Source: Acidovorax sp. MR-S7
GTDB taxonomy: Bacteria; Pseudomonadota; Gammaproteobacteria; Burkholderiales; Burkholderiaceae_C
Length of the DNA stretch: 43,380 nt
Direction of reading: 5' to 3'
Assembly: GCF_000400995.2 (NCBI RefSeq)
Contig: NZ_DF238901.1
Span: forward strand, 1-43,380
In this document: positions 15,734 through 23,343 of the stretch, piece after piece
Numbering within the stretch: the first letter of the stretch is position 1
Layout: each line of letters opens with the position of its first letter
Notes under the pieces: model-generated
Told to the model about the DNA's origin: nothing
The model's database searches: none
Seen by the model: the letters and a program-made list of their open reading frames with translations, nothing else
Translations under genes and position numbers: made by a program

Positions 15734-17698
15734 TCAGCCGCTCAGCGCGCTGACCAGCACGTGCGGCTGCAGCGGCTTGTCCAAGTGCTGGTCGAAGCCC
15801 GCGAGCAGGGCGCGCTCGCGGTCCTGCGGGCGGGCGAAGGCGGTGAGGGCGACGGCGCGTATCGGCGGGCGGCCCTGCTGGCGCTCCAGCGCGCGGATGG
15901 CGGCGATGAGCTCGTAGCCGTCGCGCCCGGGCAGACCGATGTCGCTCACGAGCAATTGCGGCCACGCCGTGTCCAGCTGCGCCATCGCCGAATCGTAGTC
16001 GCCGGCCAGGCGCACATGGGCGCCCTCGTCGGCCAGCACCACGTTCAGCATCTCGCGCGTGTCGGCGTTGTCCTCCACCACCAGGATGTCCTTGCCCTGC
16101 AGCAGGCGCTGGCCATTGCCCGCATCGCCGCCGCCGGCGGGCGCGGGGGCTGCGCTTTCCTGGTGGGCCACGTTCATGCGCACCGTCATCGTCGCGCCCT
16201 GGTTGGCACCGGCGCTGGCGGCGGCGACGGTGCCGCCGTGCAGCTCCACCAGGTGCTTGACAATGGACATGCCCAGCCCCAGGCCGCCGTGCGCGCGGTT
16301 GCCGGGCGTGTCGCTCTGGGTGAAGCGCTCGAACATGTAGGGGAGGAATTCGGGTGCGATGCCGATGCCCTGGTCCTGCACCTCCAGCAGCAGCTCGTCG
16401 CCCCTGCGCGCCAGGCGCACCGTGACGGCGCCGCCGTGCTGCGAGAACTTGATGGCGTTGGTGACGAGGTTCCACACGATCTGCTGGAAGCGCGTCACGT
16501 CCAGCCAGGCCGCCTCGTCCACGCCGGCGGATTCGATGACCAGGGCGATGTTCTTGAGCTGCGCCTGGTCGCGCAGCGCGTCCAGCGAGGTCTGGGTCAG
16601 CTCCAGCGGCCGCGCCCATTCGCGGTGCAGCCGCAGCTTGCCGGAGGCGATGCGCGAGACGTCGAGGATGTCCGAGATGATCCGGCCCTGCGCCTTGGCG
16701 CCGCGCTCGATGGCGTCCAGCCCACGCGCCAGGCCGTCGGGCGTGGGCGCGGGCTTGGCGCGGCGCAGCATGTGCACCCAGCCGGTGATCAGGGTCAGCG
16801 GCGTGCGCAGCTCGTGCGAGAGCACGGCCACGAAGTCGTCCTTGGTGCGGCTTTGCCGCTCGGCCAGTACGCGCGCGGCCTGTTCGCGCTCCAGCAGCTC
16901 CTGGCGGCGGCGCTCGAAGTCGATGCGCTCGGTGAGGTCGCGCGCGATACCGATGCGCACGCCGGGCTCCTCGTGGTCGGAGAGGTTCCACGACAGCAGC
17001 ATCTCGCCGCCGTCGGCGCGCAGCATGGGAAATTCGCCCTGCCAGGGCATGGTTTCCTGGCCCGGGCCGTGCTCGAACAGCCGCTGCGCGAAGGCCCGCC
17101 ACGCGGGCGGCGCCAGCGCGGTGACGGACACGCCCACCAGCTCGTCGCGCCCGCGCTGGAACAGCGCCTGCGCGGCCGGGTTCACGTCGGCGAAGCGGCC
17201 CGCCGTGTCGATGAGCATCATGGCCACGGGCGCCTGGTCGTAGATGGCGCGAAAGCGCGTCTCGGAGCGGCGCAGCTCGTCCTCGGCCGTGCGCGCGCGG
17301 ATCAGCGCCTGCAGCGTGGCCAGCAGCAGGGCGGGTTCGGCCGGATGGACCATGTAGGCGTCGGCCCCGGCGTTGAGGCCGGCCACGCGGTGCTCGTTCT
17401 GCACGTAGGCGGCCGACAGGTGCACGACGGGCGTGAGCGCGGTGCGCGCGTTGGCGCGCAGGCTGCGGCAGACCTCGAAGCCGTCCATGTCGGGCAGGTG
17501 CACGTCCAGCACCACCGCCGCGATGCCCGTGCCGGCCTGCGCGAGCGCCTGCGCGCCGGTTTCCGCCTCCACCACCGGGAAGCCGGCGGCGCGCAGCACG
17601 CGCGACGTGGCGTAGCGGGTGGCGGGGTTGTCATCGACCACCAGCACGGTGTGCTGGCTGCGGTCGATGGTGGGCGCGATCCATTGGGAATCAGGCAT
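15734..17698 (-). CDS. hybrid histidine kinase, REC-PAS-HisKA-HATPase-REC
   Basis: A 654-residue soluble protein. REC1 (about 16-130) has acceptor D65 in V-V-L-D-V-H-L-P-D, but the position normally held by the conserved lysine is H118 (Y-M-V-H-P), so its phosphorylation switch may be altered. A PAS domain (about 145-260) follows, then HisKA with H296 in L-S-H-E-L-R-T-P, an HATPase with N-T-N-A-I-K-F and D-Q-G-I-G-I, and a canonical REC2 (about 537-650) with D586, A-L-T-A and L-D-K-P-L. No membrane segments are visible. Last gene of the stressosome operon: its start is 3 bases after the preceding kinase stop, and the GAGGG ribosome site overlaps that stop. It is probably the output arm passing the stress signal onward; no DNA-binding output is in the window. 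Confidence 0.92.
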   Translation of the reverse strand: MPDSQWIAPTIDRSQHTVLVVDDNPATRYATSRVLRAAGFPVVEAETGAQALAQAGTGIAAVVLDVHLPDMDGFEVCRSLRANARTALTPVVHLSAAYVQNEHRVAGLNAGADAYMVHPAEPALLLATLQALIRARTAEDELRRSETRFRAIYDQAPVAMMLIDTAGRFADVNPAAQALFQRGRDELVGVSVTALAPPAWRAFAQRLFEHGPGQETMPWQGEFPMLRADGGEMLLSWNLSDHEEPGVRIGIARDLTERIDFERRRQELLEREQAARVLAERQSRTKDDFVAVLSHELRTPLTLITGWVHMLRRAKPAPTPDGLARGLDAIERGAKAQGRIISDILDVSRIASGKLRLHREWARPLELTQTSLDALRDQAQLKNIALVIESAGVDEAAWLDVTRFQQIVWNLVTNAIKFSQHGGAVTVRLARRGDELLLEVQDQGIGIAPEFLPYMFERFTQSDTPGNRAHGGLGLGMSIVKHLVELHGGTVAAASAGANQGATMTVRMNVAHQESAAPAPAGGGDAGNGQRLLQGKDILVVEDNADTREMLNVVLADEGAHVRLAGDYDSAMAQLDTAWPQLLVSDIGLPGRDGYELIAAIRALERQQGRPPIRAVALTAFARPQDRERALLAGFDQHLDKPLQPHVLVSALSG

Positions 17699-17701
17699 GG
17701 T

Positions 17702-18586
17702 TCATCCCTCGCTCTCGCTGTGCGGGGCGTCCGTGGTGAGGCGCGCGGGCACGATGACCGAGAACACGGAGCCCCGGCCCAGCTCGCTTTGCGCCTCCAC
17801 CGACCCGCCCAGCAGGGTGGCGAGCTGGCGCGACAGCGCCAGGCCCAGGCCGGTGCCGCGCAGGCGCTTCTGAATGGGAGAGTCCACCTGCGAGAAGTCG
17901 TTGAACAGCCGGGGCAGGTACTCGGGCGCAATGCCCACGCCCGTGTCGGTGACGGAGAAGCGGATCATCCCCTGTCCCTCGGTGCGGGCCGAGACGCGCA
18001 CCTCGCCGTGGGGCGTGAACTTGACGGCGTTGGAGATGTAGTTGCGCAGGATCTGCGAGAGCTTGCGGTCGTCGGTGTACAGGCGCGGGATGCCCTCGGG
18101 CTCCTCGAAAACGAGGTTGAGCGCGTGGTTGTTGAGGATGGGCTTGAACATGCCGCGCAGCGCGGCGAACAGGTCCATCATCTCGAACCATTCGGGCGAG
18201 ATTTCCAGCCGGCCGGCCTCGATCTTGGCCAGGTCCAGCAGGTCGTTGACCATTTCGGAAAACTCCTCGCAGGTGCCGGCGATGAAGCGCACCTGGCGTT
18301 CCTGCTCGGGGGTGAGCGGGCCGTCCACGCGGTCCAGCAGCAGCCGCGTGATGCTCAGCGTGGCGCCGATGGGCGTGCGGAACTCGTGGCTCATGTACGA
18401 CAGGAACCGGCTCTTGAGCTGGGTGGCGCGGCGCAGCTCCTCGGCCTGGGCGTCCAGCTCCGCATAGAGGGCCACCACGCCGCGGTTGGTTTCCTCGACC
18501 TCGGCGCGCAGCGCCTCCACTTCGAGCCGCAGGGCCTCGGCCTCGGCCCGGCTCGCGCGCAGTTGCGCCTGGGTGTCTTCAGTCAA
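17702..18586 (-). CDS. cytoplasmic sensor histidine kinase of stressosome operon
   Basis: About 294 residues. An N-terminal coiled coil (about 8-60, rich in L-R-x-E-V-E-A-L-R) leads to HisKA with the phosphoacceptor in M-S-H-E-F-R-T-P. The HATPase has N-box Y-I-S-N-A-V-K-F, G1 D-T-G-V-G-I and G2 G-T-G-L-G-L-A-L. No transmembrane or separate sensor domain is present, so the input must come from protein contacts, plausibly RsbT or RsbR. The proposed start is TTG at 18586, 5 bases after GGAGAAG and overlapping the stop of the phosphatase gene (TTGACTGA), which suggests translational coupling. Longer frames upstream read through the phosphatase gene and give no domain. Confidence 0.88.
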   Translation of the reverse strand: MTEDTQAQLRASRAEAEALRLEVEALRAEVEETNRGVVALYAELDAQAEELRRATQLKSRFLSYMSHEFRTPIGATLSITRLLLDRVDGPLTPEQERQVRFIAGTCEEFSEMVNDLLDLAKIEAGRLEISPEWFEMMDLFAALRGMFKPILNNHALNLVFEEPEGIPRLYTDDRKLSQILRNYISNAVKFTPHGEVRVSARTEGQGMIRFSVTDTGVGIAPEYLPRLFNDFSQVDSPIQKRLRGTGLGLALSRQLATLLGGSVEAQSELGRGSVFSVIVPARLTTDAPHSESEG

Positions 18587-19595
18587 AGGCTTCTCCCGGT
18601 TGCAGGACGAGCACGGTGGCATCGTCGCGTCCGCGGCCGTGCCGCCAGGCGATGGAGGCGGCCAGCAGGGCCGGGTCGCGCGGCAGCAGGGCGGCGAAGT
18701 CCTCGCTCCGCCAGCGCGTGGCCACGCCATCGGTGCAGACCACGGCCACGGCATGTGCCGGCAGCGGCTGTACGGAAGACTCGGCCTTGAGGCGCATCTG
18801 CAGGCCCGCCGTGCCGTGCGGCGTGGTCAGGGTGCTGTCGGCGGTGCCCGAGACCAGCCGCCCCAGGATGTTGCCCGCGCCTGTCCAGCACACGCTGTCG
18901 GGCGCGGTCAGATGGGCGGCGAACACGGCGGCCCCGCGCGTGGTGCGCAGCGCCGCGTGCAGCTGCGGCAGCAGGGCGTCGGGGCGGGCGAAGGGCTGCT
19001 CCAGGAATACGTCCACCGCCGCGCAGGCCGCCACGGCCGCCAGCGGCCCGTGGCCCAGCCCGTCGGCCACGAGCAGCGACAGGCGCCCCTCGTCCAGCGC
19101 GGCGGCCCAGCCGTCGCCGCACACCGTCTCGCCGGGAGCGCACAGGCTCACGGCGCCCAGCTGGGCGGCGGGCCGCCGGGGCGTGCGGGCAGGAGGCAGG
19201 CGCACCCGCGCCACGCAGACCGTGCCCTCGGGCGAGGAGGCCAGGTCGAAGTCGTCGGCCAGCCGGCGCAGCGCGCCCAGGCCCGTGCCGGGTGAGCCGG
19301 TCCCGGTAGAGTGGCCGTCCTGCATCGCGCGCGGCAGGTCGGCGATGCCCGGCCCCCTGTCCAGGGCCAGCACCTCCACTTCCTGCAGCCCGTCCTTGAC
19401 GGCGATCCACAGCGCGCCGTCCACGGCGTGGCGCATCAGGTTGGTGCCCAGTTCGGTCACGACCAGGGACAGGCGGCCCGCGTCGGCCTCAAGCCAGCCC
19501 CAGGGCTCGATCGCCTTGGCGGCAAAGCGCCGGGCCTCGCCGACGCGGCTCGCGTCGGTGACGGGAAAGGCGTGGTGGCACCAGCCACGGATCAC
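18579..19595 (-). CDS. HATPase-SpoIIE (PP2C-type) phosphatase fusion, RsbX-like
   Basis: About 338 residues with two domains. Residues about 20-132 form a GHKL anti-sigma-factor-type ATPase (N-box V-T-E-L-G-T-N-L-M-R-H-A, then L-D-R-G-P-G-I and T-G-L-G-A-L-R-R-L). Residues about 145-335 form a SpoIIE/PP2C phosphatase with metal aspartates D161 (G-D-G-W), D178 (V-A-D-G-L-G-H-G) and the terminal G-R-D-D-A-T. In Bacillus the separate phosphatase RsbX resets phosphorylated RsbR/RsbS; here it is joined to a second ATPase domain. The start is GTG at 19595, overlapping the rsbT stop; GTG at 19601 is possible. It overlaps the following kinase gene by 8 bases. Confidence 0.88.
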   Translation of the reverse strand: MIRGWCHHAFPVTDASRVGEARRFAAKAIEPWGWLEADAGRLSLVVTELGTNLMRHAVDGALWIAVKDGLQEVEVLALDRGPGIADLPRAMQDGHSTGTGSPGTGLGALRRLADDFDLASSPEGTVCVARVRLPPARTPRRPAAQLGAVSLCAPGETVCGDGWAAALDEGRLSLLVADGLGHGPLAAVAACAAVDVFLEQPFARPDALLPQLHAALRTTRGAAVFAAHLTAPDSVCWTGAGNILGRLVSGTADSTLTTPHGTAGLQMRLKAESSVQPLPAHAVAVVCTDGVATRWRSEDFAALLPRDPALLAASIAWRHGRGRDDATVLVLQPGEAFD

Positions 19596-19999
19596 TTCCA
19601 CTGGGTGATGCTCACGCGGGTGCCCTTGCCGGGGGCGGAATCGACCACGAAGTCGTGGACCAGCCGCTTGCTGCCCGGCAGGCCCAGGCCCATGCCCGCG
19701 CCGGAGGTCCAGCCGTCGGTCATGGCCAGCTTGAGGTCGGCGATGCCCGGCCCCTCGTCCTCGAAGTGCAGCGCCAGGCCTGCACGGCCGTCGCGCGCGA
19801 GCAGCTCCCAGCGCATGCGCCCGCCGCCGCCGTGGATCAGGGTGTTGCGCGACAGCTCGCTGGCGGCGGTGATCATCTTGGTCTGCTCCACCAGCGACAG
19901 CTTGATCTGCTGGCACAGCTGGCGCACGGTCTGGCGGGTAAGCACCACGTGCTGCTCGGTCGTGAGCGGCATCGTGCCGGTCGGATCAATGGCGGCCAA
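19592..19999 (-). CDS. rsbT: RsbT-type serine/threonine kinase (switch kinase of stressosome)
   Basis: A 135-residue single GHKL-fold kinase, the usual RsbT size. Motifs: S-E-L-S-R-N-T-L-I-H-G-G-G-G (N-box), E-D-E-G-P-G-I (G1), and G-M-G-L-G-L-P-G-S-K-R-L (G2 lid). In known stressosomes RsbT is held by the RsbR/RsbS complex, phosphorylates their STAS domains under stress, is released and acts on a downstream partner. In Gram-positive bacteria this is RsbU; none is present here, so the histidine kinase or the phosphatase fusion is the likely partner. It overlaps rsbS by 14 bases and the phosphatase gene by 4 or more. Confidence 0.93.
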   Translation of the reverse strand: MAAIDPTGTMPLTTEQHVVLTRQTVRQLCQQIKLSLVEQTKMITAASELSRNTLIHGGGGRMRWELLARDGRAGLALHFEDEGPGIADLKLAMTDGWTSGAGMGLGLPGSKRLVHDFVVDSAPGKGTRVSITQWK

Positions 20000-20363
20000 G
20001 GCGGCTCTCCTCCTGCGCGCGGCGCAGCAGGGCCATGCCGCGCTCCACGTCGAGCGCGGTGCGCACGCCGTCGAGCGACAGGCCCAGCTCCACCAGCGTG
20101 ATCGCCACCGCCGGCTGCATGCCCACCACCACCGTGGCGGCCGACAGGATGCGCGCGATGCCCGAGATGCTGGTGAGCATGCGGCCCACGAAGGAGTCCA
20201 CGATCTCCAGGGCCGAGATGTCGATCATCACGCCCGTGGCTCCGGTCTTGGCGATGCGGTCGGCCAGGTCCTCCTGCAGCGTGAGCGCGGTCTGGTCCTG
20301 CATGTCGAACTGGATGGTGACGAGCAGCGTGTCGCCCATGCGGAGGATGGGGATGCGGTCCAT
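19986..20363 (-). CDS. rsbS: RsbS-type STAS scaffold protein
   Basis: A 125-residue single STAS domain, close in length and sequence to Bacillus RsbS (I-P-I-L near the start, D-D/Q-Q-T-A-L-T, I-Q-P-A-V-A-x-T-L-x-E-L-G). The phosphorylation site corresponding to Bacillus S59 is S57 in E-I-V-D-S-F. It forms the stressosome core with RsbR and sequesters RsbT. It starts 13 bases after rsbR ends. All residues needed for the switch are present, so the module looks functional. Confidence 0.94.
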   Translation of the reverse strand: MDRIPILRMGDTLLVTIQFDMQDQTALTLQEDLADRIAKTGATGVMIDISALEIVDSFVGRMLTSISGIARILSAATVVVGMQPAVAITLVELGLSLDGVRTALDVERGMALLRRAQEESRLGRH

Positions 20364-20376
20364 GGTGGCGCCCCGT

Positions 20377-21225
20377 TCAGTGCTGGCGGCTGAACTGCCA
20401 GCCGGTCTTCTGCAGTGCCAGCGCCAGCGCGTCGGCCAGCGTGGCCTTGGTGGCGATGCCCTGCAGGTCGATGCCCAGGTGCACGATGGTCTGCGCGATC
20501 TGCGGGCGGATGCCGCTGATGATGCAGTCCGCGCCCATGAGCCGCAGGGCCGTCACCGTCTTGAGCAGGTGCTGCGCCACCAGCGTGTCCACCGTGGGCA
20601 CGCCGGTGATGTCGATGATAGCCAGCTCCGAGCCCGTCTCCACGATCTTCTGCAGCAGCGTCTCCATCACGATCTGCGTGCGGTGGCTGTCCAGCGTGCC
20701 GATGATGGGCAGGGCCAGGATTCCGTCCCAGAGCTTGACAACCGGGGTGGACAGCTCCAGCAGCTCCTCCTGCTGGCGCACGATGATGCTCTCGCGCGCG
20801 GCCTGGAAGGTGGAGACGGTGTACTGCGCCATGCTGTCCACCAGCCGCGTCAGCTCCCAGAACAGCGCCGGGAGCTGGACGCTGTCCAGCCTGGCGATGT
20901 GCGCCTGCAGCGCGGTGAGCAGCGGCTTCTTGAGCGCCAGCACGAAGACGCTGGTGTCCCCCGCGCTCTGGCCCTGGGCCGCGCGCGAGCGCGACAGGTC
21001 CGACAGCACGCCGTGCAGCTCGGACCACTGCGCGTCGGTGAATGCATTCGCGTCGGCGCCGGCGCGCAGCGCCTTGGCCAGGGCGGCCACGATCTGCGCC
21101 GCGTCCGCCGAGGCCGTCCGGATGGCCGTGGGATTGCCGGCCTTGGCTTCGGTCAGCCATTCCTGGATCACGGCGGCGGCGTCGTTCTCCAGTGTGCTTA
21201 CAACAAGATCGGCGATTTGGGTCAT
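20377..21225 (-). CDS. rsbR: RsbR-type stressosome sensor/scaffold (RsbR_N + STAS)
   Basis: A 282-residue protein. Residues 1-about 150 are a helical RsbR_N (globin-like, non-haem) sensor domain, and about 155-275 are a STAS domain. The two phosphorylatable threonines of Bacillus RsbRA (T171, T205) align with T214 in T-V-D-T-L-V-A and T246 in I-R-P-Q-I-A-Q-T-I-V. Only one RsbR paralogue is encoded here. It heads the operon rsbR-rsbS-rsbT-phosphatase-kinase-hybrid kinase and is divergent from prpE with 165 bases between. What the N-terminal domain senses is unknown. Confidence 0.94.
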   Translation of the reverse strand: MTQIADLVVSTLENDAAAVIQEWLTEAKAGNPTAIRTASADAAQIVAALAKALRAGADANAFTDAQWSELHGVLSDLSRSRAAQGQSAGDTSVFVLALKKPLLTALQAHIARLDSVQLPALFWELTRLVDSMAQYTVSTFQAARESIIVRQQEELLELSTPVVKLWDGILALPIIGTLDSHRTQIVMETLLQKIVETGSELAIIDITGVPTVDTLVAQHLLKTVTALRLMGADCIISGIRPQIAQTIVHLGIDLQGIATKATLADALALALQKTGWQFSRQH

Positions 21226-21260
21226 GGTGGTGGATCCGGTAGGGGGGAGGGCGAAAAATC

Positions 21261-21266
21261 ATTGTA
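21261..21266 (-). promoter_or_regulatory. possible -10 element for the stressosome operon
   Basis: TACAAT (minus strand) lies 35 bases before the rsbR ATG in the rsbR-prpE gap. It is a good -10 hexamer, but no convincing -35 is found at the right spacing, so either an activator is needed or the match is chance. Confidence 0.3.
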
Positions 21267-21390
21267 GGAGAGAAGATCCACGCTGCCGGGCACGCGTCAG
21301 GTTGCCGCAAGCCCTTCATGAATAATTATGGATAGCGGACCTGCCACCCATGCCGCAGGCCGAGCCAGAACGCCCAGGAGACACCCCGCC

Positions 21391-23286
21391 ATGAGCACGC
21401 AGTACGCCGATTTCCACCGCCGCTCCATCGAGGACCGCGACGGTTTCTGGGCCGAGCAGGCCCGCCTGATCGACTGGCAGGCCCCGCCCGCGCAGATCTG
21501 CGACTGGAGCAACCCGCCGTTCGCCAAGTGGTTCGTGGGCGGCACCACCAACCTGTGCCACAACGCCGTGGACCGCCACCTGGCCGCGCGCGCCGGGCAG
21601 AACGCGCTGGTGGCCATCTCCACCGAGACGAACACCGAGCGCGCCTACACCTATGGCGAACTGCACGCCGAGGTGCAGCGCATGGCGGCGGTGCTGCAGG
21701 CGCTGGGCGTGAAGCAGGGCGACCGCGTGCTGATCTACATGCCCATGATCGCCGAGGCGGCCTTCGCCATGCTGGCGTGCGTGCGCATCGGCGCGATCCA
21801 CTCGGTGGTGTTCGGCGGGTTCGCCTCGTCGTCGCTCGCCTCGCGCATCGAGGATGCCGAACCCACGGTGATCGTGAGCGCCGACGCGGGTTCGCGCGGC
21901 GGAAAGGTGGTGCCCTACAAGCCGCTGCTGGACGAGGCGATCGAGCTGTCGGCCCACAAGCCCGCCGCCGTGCTGCTGGTGGACCGGGGCCTGGCCCCCG
22001 CCGCCATGCGCGCCGGGCGCGACCACGACTGGGCGGCCCTGCGCGCGCGGCACATGGATGCGCAGGTGCCCTGCGCCTGGGTGGAGTCCACCCACCCGAG
22101 CTACACGCTCTACACCAGCGGCACCACCGGCAAGCCCAAGGGCGTGCAGCGCGACACGGGCGGCTACACCGTGGCGCTGGCCTCCAGCATGCGCCACATC
22201 TTCCAGGCCGACGCGGGCGACACGTATTTCTGCACCAGCGACATCGGCTGGGTGGTGGGCCACAGCTACATCATCTACGCCCCGCTGATCGCGGGCATGA
22301 CCACCATCCTCTACGAGGGCCTGCCGATCCGGCCCGACGCGGGCATCTGGTGGAGCATCGTCGAGAAGTACCAGGTCACGCACATGTTCTCGGCGCCCAC
22401 GGCGGTGCGCGTGCTCAAGAAGCAGGACCCCGGGTACCTGAAGAAGCACGACCTCTCCAGCCTCAAGGCGCTGTGGCTGGCCGGCGAGCCGCTGGACGAG
22501 CCCACGGCCACGTGGATCAGCGGAGCCCTGGGCGTGCCCATCATCGACAACTACTGGCAGACCGAGACGGGCTGGCCCATCCTCACGCTGTGCAACGGGG
22601 TGGAGCAGCAGCCCTCGCGCTTCGGCAGCCCCGGCAAGGCCGTCTACGGCTACAACGTCAAGCTCATCGACGAGTCCACGGGCGAGGAGCTCACCGAGCC
22701 CGACCAGAAGGGCGTGGTCGCCATCGAGGGGCCGCTGCCTCCCGGCTGCCTGCAGACCGTTTGGCGCAACGACGAGCGCTTCGTGAACACCTACTGGAAG
22801 AGCATTCCCGGCCGGCTGATCTACAGCACCTTCGACTGGGGCATCCGCGACGAGGGCGGCTACTACTTCATCCTGGGCCGCACCGACGACGTGATCAACG
22901 TCGCGGGCCACCGCCTGGGCACGCGCGAGATCGAGGAGTGCATCTCCGGCCACCCGAACATCGCCGAGGTGGCGGTGGTGGGCGTGGCCGACCAGCTCAA
23001 GGGCCAGGTGGCCATGGCCTTCGCCGTGCCGCGCGATGCATCGGGCCTGGTGGACGATGCGGCGCGCCTGCAGTTCGAGGGCGAGGTGATGAAGCAGGTG
23101 GACGGCCAGCTCGGCGCCGTGGCCCGGCCGGCGCGCGTGCTGTTCGTCACCGCGTTGCCCAAGACGCGCAGCGGCAAGCTGCTGCGCCGCGCGCTGCAGG
23201 CCGTGGCCGAGCGGCGCGACCCGGGCGACCTGACCACCATGGAAGACCCGGCGGCGCTGCAGCAGATCAAGGAACTGGTCGGCTGA
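21391..23286 (+). CDS. prpE: propionate-CoA ligase PrpE
   Basis: A 631-residue AMP-forming acyl-CoA synthetase that matches enterobacterial PrpE along its whole length (about 628 residues). Landmarks: S-N-P-P-F-A-K-W-F, T-N-L-C-H-N-A-V-D-R-H, the P-loop Y-T-S-G-T-T-G-K-P-K-G-V-Q-R-D, D-N-Y-W-Q-T-E-T-G-W-P-I, G-R-T-D-D-V-I-N-V-A-G-H-R-L and the acylatable lysine in K-T-R-S-G-K-L-L-R. It activates propionate to propionyl-CoA for the methylcitrate cycle; prpBCD are not adjacent. The start at 21391 follows CAGGAG. The catalytic lysine is a known target of acetyltransferases of the kind fused in the protein at 38877. Confidence 0.95.
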   Translation: MSTQYADFHRRSIEDRDGFWAEQARLIDWQAPPAQICDWSNPPFAKWFVGGTTNLCHNAVDRHLAARAGQNALVAISTETNTERAYTYGELHAEVQRMAAVLQALGVKQGDRVLIYMPMIAEAAFAMLACVRIGAIHSVVFGGFASSSLASRIEDAEPTVIVSADAGSRGGKVVPYKPLLDEAIELSAHKPAAVLLVDRGLAPAAMRAGRDHDWAALRARHMDAQVPCAWVESTHPSYTLYTSGTTGKPKGVQRDTGGYTVALASSMRHIFQADAGDTYFCTSDIGWVVGHSYIIYAPLIAGMTTILYEGLPIRPDAGIWWSIVEKYQVTHMFSAPTAVRVLKKQDPGYLKKHDLSSLKALWLAGEPLDEPTATWISGALGVPIIDNYWQTETGWPILTLCNGVEQQPSRFGSPGKAVYGYNVKLIDESTGEELTEPDQKGVVAIEGPLPPGCLQTVWRNDERFVNTYWKSIPGRLIYSTFDWGIRDEGGYYFILGRTDDVINVAGHRLGTREIEECISGHPNIAEVAVVGVADQLKGQVAMAFAVPRDASGLVDDAARLQFEGEVMKQVDGQLGAVARPARVLFVTALPKTRSGKLLRRALQAVAERRDPGDLTTMEDPAALQQIKELVG

Positions 23287-23296
23287 TCTGCTGCCG

Positions 23297-23343
23297 TTTC
23301 AATAGCATCTTGCGCTTGCTGCACAAGCGCTGGGGGCTGTTTT
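23297..23343. repeat. intergenic palindromic repeat, copy 3
   Basis: TTTCAATAGCATCTTGCGCT followed by TGCTGCACAAGCGCTGGGGGCTGTTTT contains TTGCGCTTG / CAAGCGC. It lies between the converging ends of prpE (23286) and the GGDEF-EAL gene (23343), a typical place for bidirectional termination or 3' protection. It is in inverted orientation relative to the copies at 12789 and 38254. Confidence 0.75.

Noticed and set aside
15761-18790. A 1009-codon plus-strand frame opposite the two kinase genes
   Set aside because: Low-complexity composition with no motifs; the minus strand holds clear kinase and receiver domains.
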